Origin: Odiellus spinosus
Taxonomy: Eukaryota; Arthropoda; Arachnida; Opiliones; Phalangiidae
Direction: 5' to 3'
Length of the DNA: 64,000 bases
Assembly: GCA_963920705.1 (NCBI GenBank)
Contig: OY987232.1
Span: 18,668,442 to 18,732,441 of the forward strand
Shown: positions 26,401 through 38,400 of the stretch, one piece after another
Position numbering within the stretch: position 1 is the first letter of the stretch
How the letters are laid out: every line of letters starts with the position of its first letter
Translations under genes and position numbers: made by a program
Notes under the pieces: model-generated
The model's input: the letters and a program-made list of their open reading frames with translations, nothing else
The model's database searches: none
What the model was told of the DNA's origin: nothing

Positions 26401-29400
26401 CCAAAAACGCGTCAAAAAATTTAAGGCATCATGACTTTAAAGATCAAAGTTTATTAGAAAACAACTATTTCTTTTAACAAAGATTTAACAAAGATTTAAA
26501 TCTAATTACGACCGATTTCAAAGTCGAGCCCGTAATTTCATTTCAATGAAGCTAAGCCAAACTTTTCTTCTAATCAGTTTAATCGAGTTTAATGAAAACT
26601 TAAAATAACTTTTCTATTTAAGATTATTTTTTTGGTTTCAATTTTGTTAAATTAGTAATTTCCACGCTTCGCTGGTTTATTTGTTGTAAATCTAAAAGTT
26701 AGTATTAGAGTTTTAATCTAATATCATTTTATCCAAAATATTATTCTTTATTAAATAATTAAACGTGGATTTCTTAAAGGGAGAATGCAACCTAACAACA
26801 ACTGATTTTTTTTTATCGATTCCTTATCGTTTAAATAGGCCTAAATCCAAAGCCATTAATCGATTTAAAACGGTAAAATCAAATTGATATTCGAATCGCC
26901 AAGGAATCGATTTGCGTTCACGCATTACATTAGCTGCGTTCATACTAGGCCTTGGAATCGATTTAGACCTTTCAAAACGTTTCGCCAGAAGCCGATGAAA
27001 CCCTCCTTTGAAGTCTATTACTCCCGGGTCTTGTCTACCCCTCTCTGTATGGGTTAGTTTCAAAAAGCGCGATTCGTACGCCTCCTAACGGTAGATATTT
27101 TCGGAGCGGGAGTTCGTCGAGCGAATATCTCTAGCAGCCTTGAAGTTCGTCAAAAAAACGTCGTCGTTTGTGGAGAGAATTTCCAATTTTCCGTAGACAG
27201 GGGGGTATGAAGTAGGACTCCTCCGATCTCGTAAAATTGGGAATTTTACCCATACAGAGAGGAGCGCTATATCGAACATCTAGAGTAGTAGACTTCAAAG
27301 TAGGGTTTCATCTACTTTTGATATCGGTTTGATTTTACCGTTTCAAATCGATTAAGAAGTGCTAGTGTGACCGTAGCTATTGTAGCTTTATCTATCGGTT
27401 GTTGAAACCGAATCTGTACGAAACTGGTTCCCGAAGCAGTCTCGAGAAATTCAATCAAATCGATTCGAGAAAAGACTTGTTTGCCGTTCTCACGATTCTA
27501 GGGAAACGGTTTAAATCGATTTAAAAGCCTTGTATGAACGCGGCTCAACAGTAAACAAAATTACGAACAAATATTAAACTAGAAATAAATTTAAAACTTA
27601 CCCGAAAAATAGGCTTAGCTAAATTCATGAAGATCCTGAATTTCTCCGCATTAAAGAGTCAGCGACAAATGAGCAAAGACTTATCGTAAAGGCGAGATGT
27701 AAATGTGACGTTTAATAGCATTTGATTGGTCCCTGATCCTTCAATGCGAAGAAATCCAGCTGATATCCATGAATCCAGCTAAGCCTATTTTTAAATTCAT
27801 TTCTAGTGTTAATATTTGTTTGTAATTTTGTTTTGCTGATGGATTAGGCCTATTTTAAACGATAAGGAATCCATAAAAGAATTAGTTTTAGTTCATTAAT
27901 TAAATCTGAATCTTTCCCGAAAGTTTTAATTGAAAAACCGATAAAAATTACCAGATTTTTCTCGAAAATTATCATAATCTATTCTTCTTCGTTATACCTT
28001 TAAAATACTAATAATTTATGTTAGATTGTTTGTTTGTTTATTTATTTTAGTTTTTTATTTAATTAAAAATACAAGGTCTCTTATAGTTTAGTTAGTTTAT
28101 CTAGAATATGTTCACGTGTTGACATAAAAAAACAGGATAATTTATTCACTAGTGAAACTTATTCCGAAAACGAAGTAACCCGAAACAACTTGCATTGAAT
28201 GAATTGTTATTATAATTGAATTATGTAATCACTATAGTTTGAATTTTAACTTTCTCAAGATGAGTTGACGTAGGTATGACGTAGAAAGATACTAATGTCC
28301 CTTGTGTTTTTCGAGAGAGGTCAGTGGAGATTCAGGGTTGCCACAGGTCGGGGAAAACAGGAAAGAGAATTATAAAATGAGCCACAAAGGTCATGGAATT
28401 TGAAAATGAACCATAAATGTCAGGGAAAAGTCAGGGAATTTGAAAATGAACCAAAAAAAGTCAGGGAATTTTAAGATATTTTAAAAAGTCTGGGAATTTA
28501 AAGATCTTTCAAGAAGCCAGGAAATTGCAATCATTATCTGCGGAAAAGATTCTCAGCTGACGGTGTGTCAGTTGTATAGATTAGAACAAAGATACGCCTG
28601 CAGTTTGGCCAACGCGATTAAATAAAAAATAAAAGGTTAAAATTGGGTAGTATTAGTCGAAATGGTCAGGGAAAATCGTTATAAAAGGTCAGGGAAAAAC
28701 CTGGAAAAGTCAGGGAATTTGAATCTAAAAAAACTGTGCCAACCCAATAAGAACTTCTACCTGAAAAACAAGGAAAAAAATCAGGGAATTTAGAAATTGA
28801 CACAAAAGGTCAGGGAATTTGAAAATTAACCCAAAAAAAGGTCCAGGAATTTTTCTGAGAATTTTTTCATAATTTTCAGACGCGTTTTTGGTAAAAGTAT
28901 ATATAAACAGAAGCCGATGAAACCCTCCTTTGAAGTCTACTACTCTAATGTTCGATATAGCGCTCCTCTCTGTATGGGTAAAATTCCCAATTTTACGAGA
29001 TCGGAGGGGTCCTACTTCATACCCCCCTGTCTACGGAAAATTGGAAATTCTCTCTCTCCACAAACGACGCCTTTTTTTTGACGAACTCCAAGGCTGCTAG
29101 AGATATTCGCTGGACGAACTCCCGCTCCGAAAATATCTACCGTTAGGAGGCGTACGAATCGCGCTTTTTGAAACTAACCCATACAGAGAGGGGTAGACAA
29201 GACCAGGGAGTAATAGACTTCAAAGGAGGGTTTCATCTACTTTTGATATAAAATCGGGTCAATCATATTATTTCAAGAGTGTTTGTAATGTGTTAACATG
29301 CCTAAGACCTTGGACACCAAATACAGGCCTTTTCTTTTAATGTTAGGACATTACAAGTGCTGTTGAAATCTGAAATAATATGATAATAATTCGAGCGCTG

Positions 29401-32400
29401 TTCCATTTTTAGCTCAGTTTCCCTTTAATTGTTTGAGTCTCCGAACTCATTTTTGAGTGTTTATTTCGTGCTTAAAAGCGATTAAGGGCTTGATCGTCGC
29501 GGCATTGGACTTGACTGCCCCGATTTAATTATAATCTACCGGATTTCCCCCCTCCTTCTTATATTAGCTTTGTTTTTTGCAGAGAGATAGAATAAGAAAA
29601 TCTTACCGTGGGATTTATCGCGAGGTTTGGTGGTTAAGAGCGGGGATAGATAGATAGGTGACGATGGTGAGAGGGGTAAGGTCACTTTCCACATCCCCTG
29701 CCCCCCCTGTACGTCTGTCACGCCCTTTGAGTTATATAATAAAAGTGATTTTTAGATTTAGACCTCAAGGGATACTGAAATAAGGCAAAAGTAATCATTT
29801 TATAGTCCTGGTCGATTTCCAAAACCGGAAGTCTAGAGAACCTCGCGAAAATTTTGGCGGGGAAAAACTTTTTGTCACGTGATCGTCCGCCATATTTTTG
29901 TAGTGTGAAAATAGCTACAGACTAACCAACGCCTCCTATACTTTATCATATAGGAAGCGTTGGACTAACAACTTGAATTTGGTTTGTGGGAAATAAAATT
30001 AGAAATAGTCTGGCAACCTGTTACTACAAAAAGATGGCGGCGCGGCTATGAGACAAGGGCCCATTTCCGGCAAATCGACCAGGACTATTCCTTAAAAGTA
30101 AACAACGCCTCGTAGCAAAGGTTTTATTTCCTATTCCATCACTTAAAAATAGACAAAAAAGTCAACACCCCTGTCTTGCTCCAGTGATTTGGACTCATCC
30201 TCGATATTTTGAGTCGGGAGAGAATGTTGGAATTTAGGCGGGCCGCGCTGTATCGTCTTTCAATGCGAAGAAAACCATAATCTTCATTAATCCAGCTAAG
30301 CCTATTTTGATGGTAACTTTTAAATTTATTTCTAGTGTTAATATTTGTGTGTAAATTTTGTTTACTGGTGGATTAGGGTTTGTTTAAACGATAAGGAATC
30401 TTGTTGTTAGGTTGCATTCTCCCTTTATGTTAGGTTCTCTTTATCAACTCCCAAGACTAGAAGAGCTCTATTTGTCCATTCTCGTTCCTGCAGTTGATAT
30501 GGTTTGAATACTTGGCTTTGTATAACATTTTTTGGAATCATGATCCGTTTTTATAGGGAAGGGGGGAAATCAGCTGTTTTTTTTTTGTTTTTATCTAGAC
30601 TAATGTTTGCTTCCGTAGTATTTTGTCTGTCTTGATTTTTAGACTGATCCTTTTTTCTCTAAACAACACCCCGTTGGAAATATTTATTCACGGTTTGTAT
30701 ATTTGGCCCACGTGTGACTTAGTTATAGTTCAATATCAATTTTAAGGAAAGTGATAATTATTTTCTTGTTTGTGTTTAGTAGTGTTGATAATTGGAATGA
30801 TATTAGTTAGGCCTATTTTTCCTGACACTTTTAAATACTTGTGTTAGGGAAAAAGGATGAAAGGTGGTCCAAGAAAATTAGGGTTAACAGAGGAAAAGTT
30901 GTTCAAATATATTAAGGATGAAAAATGGTCCAAAAATTAGGGTTAAAGGGTGAAAAGTAGTCCAAATTTATTAGGGGAAACAGAAGAAAAGCTGTCCAAA
31001 TATATTAAGGATGAAAAATGGTCCCGAAATTAGGGAAAAAGGATGAAAAGTGGTCCAAAAATATTAGATTAAACAGGCCTATTTTTCCTGACACTTTTAA
31101 ATACTTGTGTTAGGGAAAAAGGATGAAAGGGAGTCCAAGAAAATTAGGGTTAACAGAGGAAAAGTTGTTCATATATATTAAGGATGAAAAATGGTCCAAA
31201 AATTAGGGTTAAAGGGTGAAAAGTGGTCCAAATTTATTAGGGGAAACAGAAGAAAAGTTGTTCAAATATATTAAGGATGAAAAATGGTCCAAAAATTAGG
31301 GTTAAAGGGTGAGAAGTGGTCCAAATTTATTAGGGGAAACAGAAGAAAAGTTGTCCAAATATATTAAGGATGAAAATGGTCCAAAATATTAAGGAAAAAG
31401 GGTGAAAAGTGGTCCAACAATATTAGGGGAAATGAAAGAAAGTTGTCTAAATATTTTAAGGATGAAAAATGGCCCTAAAAATTAGGGAAAAAAGGATAAA
31501 AAGTGGTCCAACAAAATTTAAATTTTCGGATTTGACAAATCAAGTTTTTTGGCTTTAAAAAGTAAACTTTTTCGTCCTGACTATAGGATTGAAAACGACC
31601 CTTAACACAAGGACACTTATGCTTTCGACGTTTATCATACAATGATATATACAAAGATACGTTTTTATCGCCATCTATACAATCTAAATCATAACCACAT
31701 AATAAAGGGGACACACAGGGTAAAAGCAATTCATTCCGCCTGCAGAAAATTTGTAAACATCATCCCTTAGCTTAATTCTATCAACAAAGGCCCAGTTTTG
31801 TTTCATAACCTATCACTTTAAAACAGACAAAAAAGTCATCACCCCTGTCTGGTTCGAGTGATTTGGACTCTTCCTCGATATTTTGAGTCGGGAGAGGACA
31901 AATTTAGGCGGGCCGCGCTTGTCTATATTTTCCTATAGGGTGCCTTAGGATTAAAACAATCCCTTCTCTAAGCCTTTGCAATTGGTACCAGGGATTCTTA
32001 TGTCATGACCCCGTATATTTTAGTTGACCTTTTTAACTTTAAAGAAACGAAACGATAGTAGTAAGGAGGTCAATCATGACGTCAGTTTTATGGCAGTTTC
32101 CATTAGTCTTAGCCAATTCTATGACGTATTAATATAAGGGGAAAGTGGCAAGTTTAGAATTGATGTACTAACCAGAAGCAGGGAGGGAAATAAGCACAGG
32201 ACATTGTCCAATAAATGTCTCAAAATTACGTTTTTTGAGAGGTATTCACTGGACATTTGTCCGATAACTTCGCATTTATAAAAAGGGGTTACAGTAGGAC
32301 AGATATTTGAAGCTTAGCTCCACCCCATTGGATTAATTAAGACCCATTTTTCATTTCTCAAATAATCTTCGCGACCAATTCTGATTGGATGAACTAATAA

Positions 32401-35400
32401 CTGGGTGTTATTTCATTCCCACCTTATAAATATAAATCGTTCATCGAAATACGAACAATCATTTTTAAGCCTTGGTTTTTTCATAACGATTTAAATTGGC
32501 GGGAAAATGATCCAACCTCTTTGGTCGGTTGGTTCGGGAGAAGTTTTCTTAGTGGACAGTTTACTATTTAGATTGAAAGAAAGAGGGTTTTTATTCGGAA
32601 CTATTTTAGTAGGCTGTAAAAATTATAGGCGACTGACTTTTTATTGTCTTTAGAAAAATATTGTTCCAGTGGTTTTTACTTATTAATGTATAATAAAGCG
32701 TATATTTTCGCTTATCGGGGGCGTTCTAGGCTCGTGCTCTCTTTTTCCTCATTACAGTAATATATTCGCGGGCTTTTTTTAAATAAGTTTTTTCTCTGTC
32801 GGGAAAATATCGCACGGGGTATAGGATTTTTTGGGTTGGTATTTTTTGCCACGTTCTTTTAGAAGAACGTTTTTGCGCGAACGTCCACTTTTTAAGGTTT
32901 TTTTTTTTTCTTTTCGGAACGCACGTAGCCCTGCAGAGAGAATGGAGGGAGCTAGCTAGCGTTATAGATAGAAAGCCCGCCTACCTTAAAACCCGGGGTA
33001 CAACGTTAAGATGATGGTACTACCATGGTACCAACGGTTTCCACGGTTTGGCCCGTCGCCCGCGTAAAGAGCGCCACCAAGCGAGCGAGCGAGCCATCTT
33101 TCAGTAAATTTTCTATCTCCAAAGTACAAACCTCCCCCCTTCATTTGCTTCAGTCAGTTTCTATTAAAGGCCTAAAATACACCTCATTTCGAATACGTCG
33201 ATTCTCTATCCTCGCTACTACCAAAATTCCACCTTCCTATTTTTTAAAAATATTTCCTACCCGAAATGTTCTAAGTTCTCATTTTTATCTCTCAGGCGTA
33301 TATATCTTTTTTTGGTTGGAGGGTATTTTACCGCGTTTTGCGCAATATTTTATTAGTCTTATTTTGTCCGGGATAAACTGGTTTATAACGTCGGGCCGTG
33401 TTAAAATTTGTTGTTGGGTTGTTGTAGATCTAAGAGTCAGCCGTTTTCTAGGCTGGAACTATCTTTTCCGCCATTTTCTATCGTAACTCCCCTCCTTCTC
33501 GCTAAACCCGCTGCCGCAGCCCGTAATGACTAGTCGTTTGGATCCCTAACGCGAGGCTAGCTCTCGAACAAAGCTTCGCCTAGACCGGATCCCAGCAGCG
33601 AGGCTAGCGAAAGAGGGGTCGGGAAACAGAAAGAGAGTGGAATTATACAGGGAGGGTTTTCGTAGCCGCGCTACTTCCCTCGCCTTCGCTGCAGTATTGA
33701 CAGCCCACTTGATAAATGGGCCTACGCTGTGTGGCAGTGGGGCTTAGTAAAGGATCCCCCCTTCGCGCTCTCTCTCTCTCTCGTCTCCTTTTCCCGTACG
33801 GTGTTACGACCGAGGCCTTTTCAGCCGCGCAGTTTTCCTAGCCCCATTTTAACTTCCCCCATCTTGGCTTGTCTTTCCTTTTGCCGTGTACGTCAGCCCG
33901 CAGCTCTGACGGGTTCGTCCCGCTTAGGCCTTGGCTCGAAGACCAATCGCTTCACTCCAGTACACACGAATCCTTCGTAGAAACTAGCGCCATCGTTGGA
34001 CCTTTTTTTTCCCTCCCCTCTACTCCGTATATATTCAAAGCTAGCGCCGCTATTATTCGAAGCCGGAGTACGAGTCAGCGGGGAAACTTTCTAGTATCAA
34101 ACCCCTGGCGGCGGGACGCGTTACTCAAATCGGGGGAGGAAAATTCTATATAGGCCTTAATACCGCCAGGGTTGAAACTACGTTCGAGAGCCCGTTTTCT
34201 CAACGCCCCTCCAGTCTTAACTTCAGAGTTTCGCGTCGCTGTACGGGGTTGTTATCTTTCGTTTCCTCGAAATCCCTGGTTCGTTTTTGGCGCGACCGAA
34301 GCAGCCTTTCCCTCTACTCCCTCTTCTTTTTTGAGGGCGCAAATAAAACTTTTTCTTTTCGGGGACGGTTAACTTGCCAGATTTGGTACGAGGTCCGATC
34401 ATAAACCCTACCAGCCCCCCGTTATACCCTACTTTATGTCGACGTATTTTCGCTGAAAATAATTGAAGCGCGTTTATCAGACTAGCTTTTTTCTTTTTTT
34501 TTTTTTTGTTTAATTCGAGATATTTATCGCTACGATACTTCTAAAGGCGATCTTTACCAACCATTATAAAAACACGGTTAAACTTATTAAATAACTTTAC
34601 AATCCCCCCAAGTAGCGAGCCTACAAATACAAATAAACGATTATATCTAAAGGTTTTAACAAAATCGGCATAGGGAATTAGGGGGCTAGACATATTACTC
34701 TCTCTAGTTGCAGACGACGCTGTTTTGAACCAAAATGGCTGCTGGTGTCAGCTATCGTAAGACTAAGAAATGAAAGCCCCGATTTCTTGTATGAATTTTA
34801 CAATTATGTCCCGTAGTTTTCGATTAAAGGGATAAATGACGTAACCCCAGTGTTGCCAACTACTTTTGAGGGCAAACTGAAAGGCCATAGTTCAGTTTTG
34901 GAACGGACATAATCTCCTGAGAAGGCTGACATTTTCTAAATCACCTCTTTATCAGGCTTCTTAAACTATCCTTAATATTTAAAACGGTTGATCAAGACCA
35001 AACGGTTGATCAAGACCAAATATTACACTTTAACAATATTTATTTCATTATTTACATAACATAATTTATGATTCTCCCTGAATTTTACAATCCACGTGTT
35101 TAATAGTCTTTCTTCGAAGTTAACGCCTTTCATAGAGTAGTAATAGGTTTACGTTTGAATCCACGTGCTTTTCTCTTTTTCCCGCGAAATCTGAAGGTCT
35201 CCTCCACCTCACCTCCCACCAGTCTTGATCCATTATTGCTCGAGGGTTTTTTCAAGTTAATATGACGTTGAATTGGCGCCAAATATATTCGGCAAAGGCA
35301 TAAACTGGCCAAACTTCTTTTTTGTTTTTGACGAAAATCACTGCTATTATCTGAAAGCGTATATATAATCTCCATAGAGGAAAAATACCTTTCCTTAATC

Positions 35401-38400
35401 TTTTTAGCGTTAGTTTAGTTTTAGGTTGACTCTTGTAACTATCGCCCTCTATCTGAAATATTTTTGACTCTGTATTTTGATTTTAATATTGATATATTTA
35501 AATCTACGGTTATTGTCGTCTGCTTACGTAAAACTTAAGGAATTAAATTTTATTGGTCCATATTCTGAGTTACACAATAGGGCGCTAGTTTGGCGGGAAA
35601 ATAAGATTTAAAATGGATCGATTATGTTGTTTAAAAAACTCCAAAGGAGTATAAAGATCTGGTTCCATTTGAAAGAAAGACGTCACACGATTTAGCAGAC
35701 GATTTTTTTGTTTTGTTTTATACTGATATTCTACATTTAAGCATCTAGTTCAAGTTTAGACGATAAATGTCCATTCTACTTTAACCTCTGACCTTATTGT
35801 GAAATTCAGGAATAGAAATAAGAATATTTTCTTATTGGACAATTGTCCAGTAACTCCATTTGCAAATTTGAAAGTTATATGAAGTTTTAGAAAATAATTA
35901 GAGATTTCCTGTAGCAATAAGTAATTGCTCTTACCGGACAAATGTCCATGAACTGACCCCGAGAGTGACCCTTATCGAAAATGAGAAGTTATGGGATATT
36001 TTGAAAATTTATCATGTCCAGTGTCCTGCTCATTTCATATATATTGAGTGTTTCTGTTCTAACAAAAACATGTTTTTAAAATCCTTCTGATATATAATGA
36101 CTCGCCTAAATTCCTATCTTGTTTTTCTATTTTACTTGGCTTTTTTCGAAGGGGAAACCCTGTGGTGGCTCGATTTGGAAGCCTTCTGGAGTTGCCTTTT
36201 GTATTTCGAGCGATTTGTGTTGTTTGGATTTGAAAATTTAAACTATTTTGACCCTCAGCGAGACCATTTTCTAATATTACTAAAGATAATATTAGTTAGA
36301 AATTTCTAATTCAGGTCATTCACTGTCAGAGTTCGTATACGACCTGGGAAAGTCAGGGAATTTGTTAATTGGCCCCAAAAGGTCAGGGAAAAGTCAAGGA
36401 AAATGAAAATTAGCCCAAAAGGTCAGGGAAAAGTCAAGGAAAATGAAAATTAGCTCAAAAGGTCAGGGAAAAGTCAGGGAACTTGAAAATTGGCCCAAAA
36501 ACGACAGGGAATTTGAAAATTGGCCCAAAAACGACAGGGAATTTGAAAATTGGCCCAAAAACGACAGGGAATTTGAAAATTGGCCCAAAAACGACAGGGA
36601 ATTTGAAAATTGGCCCAAAAACGACAGGGAATTTGAAAATTGGCCCAAAAACGACAGGGAATTTGAAAATTGGCCCAAAAACGACAGGGAATTTGAAAAT
36701 TGGCCCAAAAACGACAGGGAATTTGAAAATTGGCCCAAAAACGACAGGGAATTTGAAAATTGGCCCAAAAACGACAGGGAATTTGAAAATTAGCCCGAAA
36801 GGCCAGGGAGAAGTCCGGGAATTTGAAAATTGGCACAAAAACGTCAGGAAAAAGTCAGAGAATTTTAAAATTGGCACAAAAGGTCAAGGAATTTGAAAAT
36901 TAGCCCAAAATGTCAAGGAAAAGTCAGGGAATTTGAAAATGATTCCAAATGGTCAGAGAAATTAAATATTTTCATACAAATCAAGGAACTATTTATGATT
37001 GGTTGACCAATTAATTATAAACTGAAAATATTTGCCTAAAGATTCAAATATTTTCTCATATTCTGAGAAATCTTTCCTGACCCTGATTAATAAACTTACA
37101 AATAAAGGTGGAAATTACCAAGAGCTCGCTCGTAAGAAAAAAATTCGTGAAAAAGATAAAAATTGGTCAGGGAAACTATTTATAAATAATCTGGGAAAAC
37201 GTGGAAAAGTCAGGGAAATGTCAAGAGAATGACATCGAAATATTATTATAGGCAGAAGATTTTTCAGTAAATAAATCAGGTCTATGCACGAAGAAATATA
37301 AAAGGGTGGTTATATATATATATTTTTTTTAAAAAGAGATTAACAGTGGGGAGGGCAGGTCGGCGCCAATTAGTCTAGGGAGATTGGCGAGAAATTTTGT
37401 TCCCTGTCTCGCCTTTATTATGGTGTAGGGGGTAAAGGAGGATTGAAGGGTATCCCGATTCTCGATTTGTCTAATTCCCCCTACCCTATCAATATCGCCC
37501 CGATCTTGATAGACTACCCATAAATTGCGTAGGCTTAGTATTATTGTTGGAATTTTATATTGAAAAATACAATGAGATTTATTAATGTTCCGTTCTGCAT
37601 ATATTATCTTTATTTAAAGGTAGACTGTCACGCAGTGTCCGTTCATTAATTTCGAATAATACAATTGATATGAGCCACTCAAAAAGGATTATTAGGAGTC
37701 CAATAATGACCCCTATCTTAAAATTGCCGTAACTTTTCTCTATTAAGACCTAGTCATAAACCGATTGCACCATTAGAAAGAAGACATTCCATAGATTAAT
37801 TTAAAATAATAAAATTGACATGAGCCACTCGTTAAAGATTATTCCGCCACTGATACAAATCGAGCAAAAATCCAAAAATGACCCCTATCTTAAAATGGCC
37901 GTAACTTTTCTCTACTATCACCTAGGCATAAACTGATTGCACCATTAGAAAGAAGACATTCCCTAGATTAATATAAATTATAAAATTGACATGAGCCACT
38001 CGTTAAAGATTATTCCACCACTGATACAAATCGAGCAAAAATCCAAAAATGACCCCTATCTTAAAATGGCCGTAACTTTTTTCTATTAAGACCTAGGCAT
38101 AAACCGATTGCACCATTAGAAAGAAGACATTCCCTAGATTAATTTAAAATGATAAAATTAACATTAGCCACTCGTTAAAGATTATTCCGCCACTGATAGA
38201 AATCGAGCAAAAACCCCAAAAGTGACCCCTATCTTAAAATGGCCGTAACTTTTTTATTTTAACACCTAGACATAAACCGATTGCACCATTAGAAAGAAGA
38301 CATTCCCTAGATTAATTTAAAATCATAAAATTGACATGAGCCACTCGTTAAAGATTATTCCGCCACTGATAGAAATCGAGTAAAAATCCAAAAGTGTTCA

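Larger units (their letters stand above)
26774..27890. mobile_element. TTAA-type MITE with a nested palindromic insertion
   Basis: The left end, TTAAAGGGAGAATGCAACC, runs to AGGCCTAAATCC. The body resumes at AACAGTAAACAAAATTACG (about 27545) and includes AATAGGCTTAGCT. The opposite arm ends AGGCCTATTTTAAACGATAAGGAATCC near 27875. Between 26848 and 27543 lies inserted palindromic DNA, itself hosting a CAGAAG MITE. The right edge is approximate. Confidence 0.55.

Noticed and set aside
33025-33486. 153-codon ORF in the CpG-rich block
   Set aside because: No domain resemblance, an amino acid makeup typical of random translation, and neighbouring frames are similarly open because stops are rarer in GC-rich DNA.
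36443-36896. Five overlapping ORFs of 101-140 codons on both strands
   Set aside because: They are produced by a 30-bp repeat period (a multiple of three) that keeps frames open; the products are monotonous repeats.
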